A DNA stretch of 64,000 bases from UBA1206 sp045600105 (GCA_045600105.1 JAZRXG010000005.1:1-64000); one strand, 5' to 3'; counted from the stretch's first letter, positions 33,095-41,413 are shown. Notes: generated by a model from the letters alone, not told the origin. Translations and numbers: made by a program.

Positions 33095-35014
33095 ATGAAA
33101 AAGATCGTTGTACTCTTCCTCATCGTATGTCTGTGCATACCCGTTTTCGCGGGCTGCACCACGCTTCAGGGCGATGACGACAAGGGCGCGAACATTCAGA
33201 TGTTCATCACCTCGTTCCCGCAGTCTCTCGACCCGGCAACCCTTCAGCTTGACGCGACCACGTCGCTGATCCTCAGCCTCATCTATCAGCCTCTCACCGC
33301 CATCAACGAAGACGGCGAGGTCGTCGGAGCGCTTGCGAACAAATGGTACTCCGAATATGATGACTGCGATGAGCTGTATAAAATGTATTTTGAACTGAAC
33401 GAAACGTATTGGAGCGACAAGATCCTCGTTCAGGCTCAGCACGTTGCCGACGCCTGGACCCGTATCCTTTCTCCGGATTTCGAGTCTCCCTACGCTTCCA
33501 TCCTCTTCCCGATCAGAAACGCCAAGGATTACAAAGCCGGCATCAAGACCGCGTCCGACCTCGGCGTATACGCCATGAGCGAAGACCTCCTCTGCGTTGA
33601 ATTCGAATGCGAATACGACGCCGACCTCTTTGCCGAAGCAGTCTCCTGCATAGCGCTTGCCCCCGTTCGTTCCGACATCATCGACAAAGCGATGAAGGAT
33701 AACCCCGTAGGCAGCAAGAACTACGACAGACTTCAGGACTGGGACAAGAACGCCGCCATCATGGTCTGCAACGGTCCGTACAGAGTTCAGGGCTATGAAG
33801 AAGGAACCAAGCTCGTTCTCGAAAGAAACGCTTATTACTACCGTGACGAAGAAGACGATTACCTTGACGAAAGCGTAATTCCCTACCGTCTCACCTGCAT
33901 CTATCAGGAAACCACCATCCACAGCGATGAAAACGGCGACGGCATCGACAACTACGAATTCGAATACAGAAAATGGAGGAACGACTGGTCTTCTTCCGAA
34001 GCCGCGAAAGGCGTCAACTACTTCCTCGGTGCTTTCTCCGCCGATACCTACGCAAAGGTCAAAGCCGACGGCACCAAGATGAACACCGCAGACCTTCTTT
34101 CCACCTATACTTATTTCTTCAACACCAAATCCGAAATAACCGCCGACGCCAAAGTCAGAAACGCTCTTTCCGCCGCTCTTGACAGAAACCGCATCGTTGA
34201 GATAATGGGCACCGGCATGAAAGCCTCCGCCGGCTTCGTTCCCGAAGGCGTGTTCGGCAAAAAGGCAGGCTCGAGCTTCAGATCCGAAGGAACCGACATT
34301 TACAGCGCTTCCGGCAGCATCGACAGCGCGAAGCAGCTTCTGAAGGAAGCAGGCGTCACCTCCGGCACCATCAGACTTACTTACCTCATTCCCTGGTCCA
34401 AGCAGCTTTATTCTTCCGAGACCCTGCACAACACCAAGGCGAAAAAGGTAGTCACCTATAACCCCTACGAAGCGATAGCCAACTACGCAAAAGAAACGTG
34501 GGAATCCCTCGGATTCACCGTTGAGCTCACCGGCGTCACCGCCGACGCTTTCCCCGCAGCGGTCTCCGCGGGCGAATGGGACGTCATCGGTCTCGACTAC
34601 GCCATGAACTCTGTCGACGCTTTCGCGTTCCTCGCTCCTTTCGCTACCTGGTACAGCGGAAACATCGTATCCACCGAAGTTGACGCCGCCACCTTCACTC
34701 CGCACTACACCGGACTTGAAAGTGCCGAATACGACGCCCTCATCGATGAGATCGTGTACGACTCCAACAGAGCCACCAGATCCGCCAACCTCCACAAAGC
34801 AGAAGAGCTCTTCGCTTCCCTCTGCCCCGCGACCGCTCTCTTCCAGTACACCAGAAGCTACGTTGCTTCCGGCAAGCTTGACGGGATCAAGAACGAAAGC
34901 TGGTACGGCTACTACAACTTCAACGAACTTGAGCTTGACGATTACATCAAGGTCAACGCCAAGGAAGGCGAAGAAAGCTTCGCAAGAACCGAAGATACCA
35001 ACAACGCGAAGTAA
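33095..35014 (+). CDS. Peptide/nickel-type ABC transporter substrate-binding lipoprotein
   Basis: The ATG at 33095 opens a clear lipoprotein signal (MKKIVVLFLI..., lipobox VFAGC, Cys21); the upstream extension is Arg-rich and not a leader. The 639-residue mature protein is an SBP_bac_5 (OppA/DppA-like) domain: QSLDPATLQLDATTSLILSLIYQPL near the N-terminus, LVLERNAYYY in the middle, and VRNALSAALDRNRIVEIMGTGMKASAGFVPEGVF later. At 639 residues it is longer than typical OppA, with an insertion around residues 285-350. No permease or ATPase gene is adjacent, so its transporter is elsewhere or it is an orphan receptor. The ribosome site (GGAAAGG) is rather distant from the ATG. Confidence 0.9.
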   Translation: MKKIVVLFLIVCLCIPVFAGCTTLQGDDDKGANIQMFITSFPQSLDPATLQLDATTSLILSLIYQPLTAINEDGEVVGALANKWYSEYDDCDELYKMYFELNETYWSDKILVQAQHVADAWTRILSPDFESPYASILFPIRNAKDYKAGIKTASDLGVYAMSEDLLCVEFECEYDADLFAEAVSCIALAPVRSDIIDKAMKDNPVGSKNYDRLQDWDKNAAIMVCNGPYRVQGYEEGTKLVLERNAYYYRDEEDDYLDESVIPYRLTCIYQETTIHSDENGDGIDNYEFEYRKWRNDWSSSEAAKGVNYFLGAFSADTYAKVKADGTKMNTADLLSTYTYFFNTKSEITADAKVRNALSAALDRNRIVEIMGTGMKASAGFVPEGVFGKKAGSSFRSEGTDIYSASGSIDSAKQLLKEAGVTSGTIRLTYLIPWSKQLYSSETLHNTKAKKVVTYNPYEAIANYAKETWESLGFTVELTGVTADAFPAAVSAGEWDVIGLDYAMNSVDAFAFLAPFATWYSGNIVSTEVDAATFTPHYTGLESAEYDALIDEIVYDSNRATRSANLHKAEELFASLCPATALFQYTRSYVASGKLDGIKNESWYGYYNFNELELDDYIKVNAKEGEESFARTEDTNNAK

Positions 35015-35017
35015 GGA

Positions 35018-35076
35018 AAGCTTTAAGCATTAAGCGAATATGAAAGGGATTTCGCAGTTTGCGAAATCCCTTTTTT
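35018..35076 (+). terminator. Repeat-type terminator with GCTTTAAGCATTAAGC head (copy D)
   Basis: The head AAGCTTTAAGCATTAAGC lies three bases after the stop at 35014. A perfect 14-base stem (35043-35056 with 35060-35073) and a T-run follow. Confidence 0.88.
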
Positions 35077-35097
35077 ATGCCCGACAGATGCCCTTGC

Positions 35098-35162
35098 GAA
35101 GCACCGAGGACGCCTCTCCTGCACAACAAAAAAACGGGACGCCGAGGACGCCGTCCCCTACA
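35098..35162. repeat. Short GC-rich repeat pair (CGAGGACGCC units)
   Basis: GCACCGAGGACGCC and GGGACGCCGAGGACGCCGTCCC share the core CCGAGGACGCC; the second is itself a hairpin (GGGACG 35136-35141 with CGTCCC 35152-35157). They fill the gap between the two facing terminators and contain no open frame. Confidence 0.5.
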
Positions 35163-35180
35163 AAAAGCAGCGCCGCCGTT

Positions 35181-35257
35181 AATAAAAAGGATTTCCGCAC
35201 GACACCGTGCGGAAATCCTTTCCTATTACGCTTAATGCTTAAGGCTTAATGCTTTTC
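35181..35257 (-). terminator. Repeat-type terminator of groESL (copy E)
   Basis: Read on the minus strand, a GCATTAAGC-type head (35222-35257) is followed by a perfect 16-base stem (35186-35201 with 35206-35221, loop ACAC) and TTTTTATT. It is the best-preserved copy of the family and directly follows the groEL stop. Confidence 0.88.
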
Positions 35258-36886
35258 TCAATACATTCCGCCCATGCCGCCCATTGCGGAGGGATCGGCT
35301 GCGGGAGCGGGTTCCTTCTTGTCGGCAACGATGGCTTCGGTGGTGAGGACCATGGAAGCGATGGAAGCCGCGTTCTGGAGAGCGCTGCGGGTGACCTTGA
35401 CGGGGTCGATGATGCCGGATTCGACCATGTTGACGAATTTTTCGTTATACGCGTCGAAGCCTACGCCGACCTTGGATCTCTTGATCTTGTCAACGATAAC
35501 GCTGCCTTCGAAGCCCGCGTTGGCTGCGATCTGTCTGACGGGCTCTTCGAGAGCGCGGAGAACGATCTGAACGCCGGTCTTTTCGTCGCCTTCGGTGACC
35601 TTGAGGAGCTTTTCAACTTCGGGGATAGCGTCGATGAGAGCGACACCGCCGCCGGAAACGTAGCCTTCTTCAACAGCCGCTCTGGTGGCGTTGAGGGCGT
35701 CTTCGATGCGGAGCTTCTTCTCTTTGATCTCGGTTTCGGTTGCGGCACCGGCTTTGATGACGGCAACGCCGCCTGCGAGCTTCGCAAGACGTTCCTGAAG
35801 TTTTTCGCGGTCGAAATCGCTGGTGGAGATCTCGATGGCGGCTCTGATCTGAGCGGTACGAGCCTTGATGGCATCCTTGTCGCCCGCGCCGTCAACGATG
35901 ATGGTGTTTTCTTTGGTGGACTTGACCTGTTTTGCTCTGCCGAGCATATCGATGGTCGCTTCCTTGAGCTCGTAGCCGAGGTCGGAGGAAATGACTACGC
36001 CGCCGGTGAGGATGGCGATGTCCTGAAGCATATCCTTGCGTCTGTCGCCGAATCCGGGAGCTTTGACAGCGAGGCAGGTGAAGGTGCCGCGGAGTCTGTT
36101 GACGATGAGGGTGGAAAGTGCTTCGCCTTCGATGTCTTCGGCGATGATGACGAGCTTCTTGCCGTTCTGAACGATCTGTTCGAGGACGGGGAGTATCTCC
36201 TGGATGTTGGAGATCTTCTTGTCGGTGATGAGGATGTACGCGTCGTCGATGACAGCTTCCATCTTATCGGTATCGGTGACCATGTACGGGGTGATATAGC
36301 CTCTGTCGAACTGCATACCTTCAACGAGGTCGTAATAAGTCTCGGCGGTCTTGGATTCCTCGACGGTGATAACGCCCTCGGCGGTGACTTTTTCCATAGC
36401 CTCGGCGATTATTTTGCCGATGCCTTCGTCACCGGACGAAATGGTGCCGATGCGGGCGATGTCTTCGGTGCCGTGAACGGCGTTGGCGGAAGCGGTAACG
36501 GCTGCGACGGCAGCGTCAACGGCTTTTTTGATGCCTTTTTTGATAACCATGGGGTTAGCGCCTGCGGCGATGTTCTTCATGCCTTCGCGGATGAAAGCCT
36601 GAGCGAGCAGGGTCGCGGTGGTGGTGCCGTCGCCCGCGGCGTCGTTGGTCTTGGTAGCGACTTCGCAAACGAGGCGCGCGCCCATATTTTCGAAAGCGTC
36701 GTCAAGCTCGATCTCTTTCGCGATCGTGACGCCGTCGTTGGTGATGAGCGGAGAGCCGAATTTCTTATCGAGTACGACGTTTCTGCCTTTGGGGCCGAGA
36801 GTTACCTTGACGGTATCGGCAAGGGTGTTGATGCCCCTGATGATAGCTTCTCTGGCGTCAACGCCGTGTTTGAGTTCTTTTGCCAT
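35258..36886 (-). CDS. groEL: Chaperonin GroEL (60 kDa)
   Basis: The ATG at 36886 (MAKELKHGVDAR) after GGAGG gives 542 residues, the standard length. Recognisable parts are TLGPKGRNVVLDKKFGSP, AGDGTTTATLLAQA (nucleotide site), VKAPGFGDRRKDML, GGVAVIKAGAATETE and the C-terminal GGMGGMY tail. It folds proteins with GroES in the cytoplasm. It lies 16 bases after groES and shares its promoter. Confidence 0.98.
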   Translation of the reverse strand: MAKELKHGVDAREAIIRGINTLADTVKVTLGPKGRNVVLDKKFGSPLITNDGVTIAKEIELDDAFENMGARLVCEVATKTNDAAGDGTTTATLLAQAFIREGMKNIAAGANPMVIKKGIKKAVDAAVAAVTASANAVHGTEDIARIGTISSGDEGIGKIIAEAMEKVTAEGVITVEESKTAETYYDLVEGMQFDRGYITPYMVTDTDKMEAVIDDAYILITDKKISNIQEILPVLEQIVQNGKKLVIIAEDIEGEALSTLIVNRLRGTFTCLAVKAPGFGDRRKDMLQDIAILTGGVVISSDLGYELKEATIDMLGRAKQVKSTKENTIIVDGAGDKDAIKARTAQIRAAIEISTSDFDREKLQERLAKLAGGVAVIKAGAATETEIKEKKLRIEDALNATRAAVEEGYVSGGGVALIDAIPEVEKLLKVTEGDEKTGVQIVLRALEEPVRQIAANAGFEGSVIVDKIKRSKVGVGFDAYNEKFVNMVESGIIDPVKVTRSALQNAASIASMVLTTEAIVADKKEPAPAADPSAMGGMGGMY

Positions 36887-36902
36887 AACAGAATTCCTCC
36901 TA

Positions 36903-37190
36903 TCAGTCAACTATGCAAAGAATATCGTTCTGCTTAACGACGATATATTCTTCGTCTTCGATCTTTATCTCTGTGCCGGAATATTTGCCGGTGATGACTT
37001 TGTCGCCTTTTTTGACTTCCATGGGAACGAGGTTGCCTTTTTCATCACGGGCACCGGGGCCTACTTCGATAACGTAAGCAAACTGGGGTTTTTCCTTTGC
37101 GGAGCCGGCAAGGATGATGCCACTTTTGGTGGTTTCCTCGGCTTCCGCCATTTTTATGACGATTTTATCGCCAAGCGGTCTGAGTTTCAT
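36903..37190 (-). CDS. groES: Co-chaperonin GroES (10 kDa)
   Basis: The 95-residue product has MKLRPLGDKIVIKM, the mobile-loop region EETTKSGIILAGSAKEKPQ and a C-terminal DILCIVD. It caps GroEL. The ATG follows AGGAGGACTGCAGT. The promoter upstream lacks a recognisable CIRCE operator, so the usual HrcA control is not visible. Confidence 0.98.
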   Translation of the reverse strand: MKLRPLGDKIVIKMAEAEETTKSGIILAGSAKEKPQFAYVIEVGPGARDEKGNLVPMEVKKGDKVITGKYSGTEIKIEDEEYIVVKQNDILCIVD

Positions 37191-37223
37191 ACTGCAGTCC
37201 TCCTTATTAAAATTATCCTATAT

Positions 37224-37252
37224 ATAATATAGTTTTTTGAGTCAAAAGTCAA
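37224..37252 (-). promoter_or_regulatory. Promoter of groESL
   Basis: On the minus strand TTGACT (37247-37252) and TATTAT (37224-37229) are 17 bases apart. A nine-base palindrome TTGAGTCAA sits in the spacer. No TTAGCACTC-N9-GAGTGCTAA element is present. Confidence 0.75.
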
Positions 37253-37318
37253 TAGATATAATATTATATTTTATGTTATATTATGTGCCCAAAGCGGTCA
37301 AAATGTCGATTCCCGCGA

Positions 37319-38443
37319 TCAAACGCGCTTTTTGTAGAACTGATAGAAGATGCACTTTATCATTCCGTTATAAAGCGTTCTCTTCTTGTCGGCTTTTCTG
37401 CCGAAGTTGCGCTCGAAGTTTTCGTCGGACGAAATGAAATAGAGCTGCCACGACGGCACGCTTTTTTCAAGCGCTTCGCCGATTGCTTTCTCAAGCAGCG
37501 CCACCTCGCTCTTTTCCATCATTCTTTCGCCGTAGGGCGGATTGCATACGATGGTCCCCCTTGCGTCGGGAACGGGTGACGAAAACCTGCGGGCATCGGC
37601 AATGCCGAAATCCACCCAATCGGAAACCCCTGCGCGGAGCGCGTTATTACGCGCGATCTCGATCGAATCGGGGTCAATATCCAAGCCGAAGATGCCCATC
37701 GGCGGCGTGATTATCTTTGCCTTCGCCTCGTCACGGGCGTCGAAAAAGGCGCGTTTGCTGATGATGCCGTAGTCCTCAGCTGCAAAAGCGCGGTTGATGC
37801 CGGGCGCGGTATTCGACGCGAGCAGCGCCGCCTCGATAGGGATGGTACCGGAGCCGCACATCGGGTCGACGGTGATGACGTTCTCCCTCGGTCTTGATAG
37901 GCTTACCATTGCCGCGGCAAGCGTTTCGCGTATCGGGGCAAGGTTCGCCTCGGGGCGGTATCCGCGCTTGTGCAGCCCTTCGCCCGTTGTGTCGAGCATC
38001 ACGCACGCCTCGTCGTTCATGATGAAGAACACTATCTGCTTTTTGACGCCGCTTTCGGGAAGCCGCTCGAGACCGTATTTTTCGCCGAGCCTCTTGCAGA
38101 CCGCTTTTTTGATTATCGACTGGCAGTCGGGGATCGAGAACAGCTTTGACTTGACGGAGTGTCCTTTCACGGGGAACGCGTCATTTTTGCCGATGAAGCT
38201 CTCCCAGCTTATCGCCTTCGTGCCCTCGAACAGGTCGGTGAACGTGAGCGCCCTGAAGGACGCCAGCTTTATCATCACCCTTTCGCTGTAGCGGAAGTTG
38301 ACGTTGCATCTGGCTATCGCCTCGGCGGGCGCCTCAAACTCGACTCTGCCGTCGGTCGTTTCTATTCTTTTGTAACCGAGCGAGTCGATGTCCTCGCCCA
38401 CTAATTTTTCGAGCCCGAAAAGACAGGTGGTGATGAATCTCAT
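37319..38443 (-). CDS. THUMP-domain rRNA guanine-N2 methyltransferase (RlmL/YpsC-like)
   Basis: The 374 residues have an N-terminal ferredoxin-like/THUMP region (to about 160) and a Rossmann methyltransferase. The SAM motif is VDPMCGSGTIPIEAALLA, GLDIDPDSIEIARNNAL follows, and the catalytic CNPPYGERM motif is near 300. This matches the RlmL N-terminal half family (YpsC in Bacillus), which modifies a guanine of 23S rRNA. The RlmK half is absent, as in other Firmicutes. It appears to be transcribed separately from hpf, whose terminator lies just upstream. Confidence 0.9.
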   Translation of the reverse strand: MRFITTCLFGLEKLVGEDIDSLGYKRIETTDGRVEFEAPAEAIARCNVNFRYSERVMIKLASFRALTFTDLFEGTKAISWESFIGKNDAFPVKGHSVKSKLFSIPDCQSIIKKAVCKRLGEKYGLERLPESGVKKQIVFFIMNDEACVMLDTTGEGLHKRGYRPEANLAPIRETLAAAMVSLSRPRENVITVDPMCGSGTIPIEAALLASNTAPGINRAFAAEDYGIISKRAFFDARDEAKAKIITPPMGIFGLDIDPDSIEIARNNALRAGVSDWVDFGIADARRFSSPVPDARGTIVCNPPYGERMMEKSEVALLEKAIGEALEKSVPSWQLYFISSDENFERNFGRKADKKRTLYNGMIKCIFYQFYKKRV

Positions 38444-38487
38444 AAAAGCATCCTTTTAATTTTTTTACAAATCGTTTTACACTTGCC

Positions 38488-38518
38488 AAAAAAGGGACCC
38501 GCTCAGTCGAGCGGGTCC
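38488..38518 (-). terminator. Intrinsic terminator of hpf
   Basis: A perfect 10-base stem GGACCCGCTC/GAGCGGGTCC with a four-base loop is followed on the minus strand by CTTTTTTGG. Confidence 0.92.
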
Positions 38519-38535
38519 GATAATGATTCAAAAGC

Positions 38536-39060
38536 TTATTCGGCAGGGACGATCACACCGTAGTCGTTGTCGTTTTTTCTTTTATAGACAAGGTTGATCG
38601 CACCGGTTTCGGCATTTTTGAAAAGGAAGAATTCGTGGGACAGCATATTCATCTGGAGTATCGCCTCGTCCACGGTCATGGAGTCGAGCGTGAATTGCTT
38701 GACCTTTGAAATCTTGAAATCAGGTTCTTCTTCGTAAAGTGTATCTTCGACGGCAGTTATTGCCGGGATCTGCTTGCGTTTTTCGAGACGCGTACGGTTC
38801 TTTCTTATCTGTCTTTCAAGGACGTCCATTGCCGTATCGAGAGCGCAGAACGAATCGCGGTCAGTCTCCTCGGCTCTGAAAATCGTACCCTTGCCGTAAA
38901 CGGTTATCTCAACACGTTCGCCGACCTTTTCTTCGTAGAGTGAGACGATCGCCTCCGCATCCTTATAGAAGAATTTGTCAAGCTTTGCAAGCTTTTTCTC
39001 GAATCTTGACTTTACGTCGTCGGTAAGGTTGAACTTGCGTGCGTTGAACTTGATTTTCAT
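38536..39060 (-). CDS. hpf: Ribosome hibernation promoting factor, long form
   Basis: The ATG at 39060 follows AAGGAGGAACC; the extension to 39090 would include the ribosome site. The 174-residue protein has the N-terminal S30AE domain (MKIKFNARKFNLTDDVKSRFEKKLAKLDKFF) and the C-terminal dimerisation domain (FKISKVKQFTLDSMTVDEAILQMNMLSHEFFLFKN), so it is the long type that joins two 70S ribosomes into a 100S dimer in slow growth. It is a single gene with a perfect promoter and terminator. Confidence 0.96.
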   Translation of the reverse strand: MKIKFNARKFNLTDDVKSRFEKKLAKLDKFFYKDAEAIVSLYEEKVGERVEITVYGKGTIFRAEETDRDSFCALDTAMDVLERQIRKNRTRLEKRKQIPAITAVEDTLYEEEPDFKISKVKQFTLDSMTVDEAILQMNMLSHEFFLFKNAETGAINLVYKRKNDNDYGVIVPAE

Positions 39061-39117
39061 TATCGGTTCCTCCTTATTGATATTCGGCAAAAGGAATATT
39101 TCCCTCTTGTCGTAGTA

Positions 39118-39146
39118 ATTATATCACATAAAGAGTGCTTTGTCAA
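39118..39146 (-). promoter_or_regulatory. Perfect sigma-A promoter of hpf
   Basis: On the minus strand TTGACA (39141-39146) and TATAAT (39118-39123) are separated by 17 bases, with TGA before the -10. Confidence 0.92.
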
Positions 39147-39192
39147 TGTGGATTTTGTATATATTTACCAATTATTTAAATATTTTTGCAAT

Positions 39193-39224
39193 AAAAACAA
39201 AAATCGGTGTTAGCCGCAACACCG
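39193..39224 (-). terminator. Terminator of the yab gene block
   Basis: A CGGTGTT/AACACCG stem (39205-39211 with 39218-39224) is followed on the minus strand by ATTTTTGTTTTTATT, 19 bases past the stop at 39243. Confidence 0.88.
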
Positions 39225-39242
39225 TTGATTGTCGAAAAAAGT

Positions 39243-39677
39243 CTAATGCTTGGCTCTCTTGGTATTTTTTCCGCGTTTACCGTCGTAGCCTTTTTTGATG
39301 TCGCTCATCTTATCTTCCGAGATGCTCTTGAAACGTGACATCATGGATTCAAAGTTGACGTCGCCGCTCTTTTTGTCGGCATAAAAATCCGCGGGCGGTA
39401 CGTTGACCGCGTTCTGCACGGGTTTCGGCGTCACCTTGGGCGCAAGTCGTTTCAGGGACAGAGTATATCTGCCGCTTTCATCGATTGAAATTACAGCCGC
39501 TTCGATCTCCTGCCCCTCTTTCAGGAAATCGTGTATATCTCTTACGAAATCGTTTGATATTTCGGAGATATGTATAAGACCGCTTTTTGTTGTTTTCGGG
39601 TTCTGTTCGTCATTGACCGCTACGAACGCTCCGAAAGTAGTTATTTTGGTAACTTTACCCTTGACGACTTTATCCAA
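39243..39677 (-). CDS. yabR: S1-domain RNA-binding protein (YabR-like)
   Basis: The 144 residues have an S1 domain in the first 75 (VVKGKVTKITTFGAFVAV, SGLIHISEISNDFVRDI, GQEIEAAVISIDESGRYTLSLK) and a basic, disordered tail. It is the general-stress-protein-13/YabR family, which binds RNA and probably ribosomes; the precise role is unsettled. The gene is last in the conserved block after divIC. Confidence 0.9.
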   Translation of the reverse strand: MDKVVKGKVTKITTFGAFVAVNDEQNPKTTKSGLIHISEISNDFVRDIHDFLKEGQEIEAAVISIDESGRYTLSLKRLAPKVTPKPVQNAVNVPPADFYADKKSGDVNFESMMSRFKSISEDKMSDIKKGYDGKRGKNTKRAKH

Positions 39678-39696
39678 GTTTACGCTCCCTTGCTTT

Positions 39697-39978
39697 TCAG
39701 TTCGCCAAATCGTTGTAAAAGATGATGTCGCCCTCGTTATAATATCCGAGCTGATCGCGCACTACCCTTTGAATGTATTCATCGGTAACGGGAGCGTCCA
39801 GACGGACGTTGGTTTCGTCGATCTCATCTTTGATCTTTTCGATTTGATTTATTACTTTTTCTTTATTTTTTCTGAGTTCGTTCAGCTCAAGCTGAACGCG
39901 GATGACAGCAAAAACCAGCAGGCAGAGAAGCCCGATTATCGTCAGCTTGACTATGAAATTGGTGTTGGTCCTTTGCAT
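39697..39978 (-). CDS. divIC: Septum formation initiator family protein DivIC (FtsB-like)
   Basis: The 93-residue protein has a short cytoplasmic N-terminus, one membrane helix (about 9-26), a coiled coil (about 28-55, LNELRKNKEKVINQIEKIKDEI) and the conserved end EYIQRVVRDQLGYYNEGDIIFYN. It is a divisome protein that pairs with FtsL/DivIB. It overlaps yabQ by 28 bases. Confidence 0.92.
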   Translation of the reverse strand: MQRTNTNFIVKLTIIGLLCLLVFAVIRVQLELNELRKNKEKVINQIEKIKDEIDETNVRLDAPVTDEYIQRVVRDQLGYYNEGDIIFYNDLAN

Positions 39979-40463
39979 TGTCGGTTTTCGCTCCTTTCGG
40001 CTTTGTGACTTTTGTTTTTTGCTTTTTGCGTTTTTTCAAATCCGTTCGCCGCCGATGATATCATCCTGCGGCAGGCGGCGTATGAATAAATCCTTTTGCG
40101 GTATTTATCGATTTTTCGCAGCGTTTTCGTTCTGATGACGCCGAAAGCGCGTGAAAAAAGCGACCTGATGAACGCGGATACGCGTCCGGTGACCCTGCCG
40201 AGCGTGAAAAAATACGCGGCAAAGCCGATGCCCGATGTGAGCAGCGCGTAAGCGCGTATCCTGCCGTGCGAGTAGTTAAAAAACAGCACGCACATAAGGC
40301 AGGAATAATAAACGCAGAACACGACGTCCGTTATGAAGAGGAACACCCTGCCTTTGAAAAACGCCCTTATCAGCCGGAACGCGTCATAGACCGCTCCGCT
40401 GAAAAGCCCCGCCGCAAGTGAACAGAAGAACAGAAGATTATGAGAAACGTAATCGATCTCCAT
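39951..40463 (-). CDS. yabQ: Spore cortex biosynthesis protein YabQ
   Basis: The 170-residue membrane protein has about four helices in its first 110 residues. It carries the family phrases FCSLAAGLFSGAVYDAFRLIRAFFKG and FFNYSHGRIRAYALLTSGIGFAAYFFTLG, and then a basic tail. YabQ localises to the forespore membranes and is required for the cortex. It lies seven bases after yabP. Confidence 0.92.
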   Translation of the reverse strand: MEIDYVSHNLLFFCSLAAGLFSGAVYDAFRLIRAFFKGRVFLFITDVVFCVYYSCLMCVLFFNYSHGRIRAYALLTSGIGFAAYFFTLGRVTGRVSAFIRSLFSRAFGVIRTKTLRKIDKYRKRIYSYAACRRMISSAANGFEKTQKAKNKSHKAERSENRQCKGPTPIS

Positions 40464-40469
40464 AACGCG

Positions 40470-40736
40470 TCACTTGAGAAAACGTGAAAGCACGCCCTTT
40501 TTCTGTTTTTCTTCGACGTAGGCGATACAATCGATCCTGCCTTTTACGACCGCGTCGCCGGTTTCGAGCGCCAGGTGCGTGACACCGAGCCCGCTCCCCG
40601 ACACGGTCAGCGTGCTTTCGCCGAGTGAAAAGATCACCAGCTTCTCGTCGAATCCGACGAGGTCGCGCACTCCGCTCACCGTCAGGTTTTCGCGGTCTTC
40701 AAGGTTCAGAACGTGTTTTTTTGCAATATCCGCCAT
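40470..40736 (-). CDS. yabP: Sporulation protein YabP
   Basis: The 88-residue protein contains LNLEDRENLTVSGVRDLVGFDEKLVIFSLGESTLTVSGSGL in its first half (cited here by its ends at residues 11 and 50), the YabP/YqfC fold. It is the usual partner gene of yabQ and is a sigma-E-type mother-cell gene in Bacillus. Confidence 0.93.
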   Translation of the reverse strand: MADIAKKHVLNLEDRENLTVSGVRDLVGFDEKLVIFSLGESTLTVSGSGLGVTHLALETGDAVVKGRIDCIAYVEEKQKKGVLSRFLK

Positions 40737-40799
40737 AGCAATGCCGCCTTTTCATTTTTCTGTAAACAGAATATGAAAGCGGTATGCGTAATATTACTT

Positions 40800-41042
40800 T
40801 TATTCGACTACCTCGTACATTTCGGCGGCTTTTTCTTTGGACTGGGTTTCAAGTATCTGCTTTACGCGGAACGACGCGGTGCGCGTCCCGTAAGCAACGG
40901 TGATGATGTCGCCCTCCTTTACGTTATAAGAGGCCTTTGCGACTTTGCCGTTGACGGTGATATACTCGCTTTCGCATGAGGCAGCCGCCACGGTACGTCT
41001 TTTGATTATTCTTGATACTTTAAGAAATTTATCGAGTCGCAT
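40800..41042 (-). CDS. rqcP: S4-domain protein RqcP (YabO/Hsp15-like)
   Basis: The 80 residues form an S4 RNA-binding domain (MRLDKFLKVSRIIKRRTVAAAS, ITVNGKVAKASYNVKEGDIITVAYG). RqcP works with RqcH in ribosome-associated quality control, adding alanine tails to stalled peptides. The position between HU and yabP is the conserved one. Confidence 0.93.
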   Translation of the reverse strand: MRLDKFLKVSRIIKRRTVAAASCESEYITVNGKVAKASYNVKEGDIITVAYGTRTASFRVKQILETQSKEKAAEMYEVVE

Positions 41043-41104
41043 AAGACCTCTCCGTAAAAGAAACTGCGTTTTTCAAAACGCGGAATACACCGCGTGCTGC
41101 CGTT

Positions 41105-41380
41105 TTAGCCGTTGATGGCGTCCTTGAGGCCTTTGCCTGCGATGAAAACGGGAGCCTTGGAGGAAGGGATCTTGATCTCTTCGAGAGTCTTGGGATTTCT
41201 GCCGATTCTTTCGCTTCTTTCCTTTACCTTAAAGGAACCGAAACCGGCGATCTGAACCTTTTCACCGTCAGCAAGATCTTTTTCGATAGCGGAGAATACT
41301 GCGTTGACGGCAGCTTCTGCGTCCTTCTTTTTGAGGTTGGCTTTTTCGGCTACGATTTCGATGAGATTTGTTTTGTTCAT
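41105..41380 (-). CDS. hup: DNA-binding protein HU
   Basis: The 91-residue nucleoid protein begins MNKTNLIEIVAEKANLKKKDAEAAV and has VQIAGFGSFKVKERSERIGRNPKT, the DNA-binding arm signature. Its promoter (41414-41442) gives it independent expression, with read-through to rqcP likely because no clear terminator follows. Confidence 0.97.
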   Translation of the reverse strand: MNKTNLIEIVAEKANLKKKDAEAAVNAVFSAIEKDLADGEKVQIAGFGSFKVKERSERIGRNPKTLEEIKIPSSKAPVFIAGKGLKDAING

Positions 41381-41413
41381 TTCAATGAACTCCTTTCAAT
41401 TTGATTCCTGCAA

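Noticed and set aside
35249..36937. 562-codon open frame antisense to groEL
   Set aside because: It mirrors the codon structure of groEL and has no ribosome site of its own; GroEL on the other strand is unmistakable.
37191..37318. CIRCE operator at groESL
   Set aside because: No GAGTGCTAA or TTAGCACTC half-site is present.
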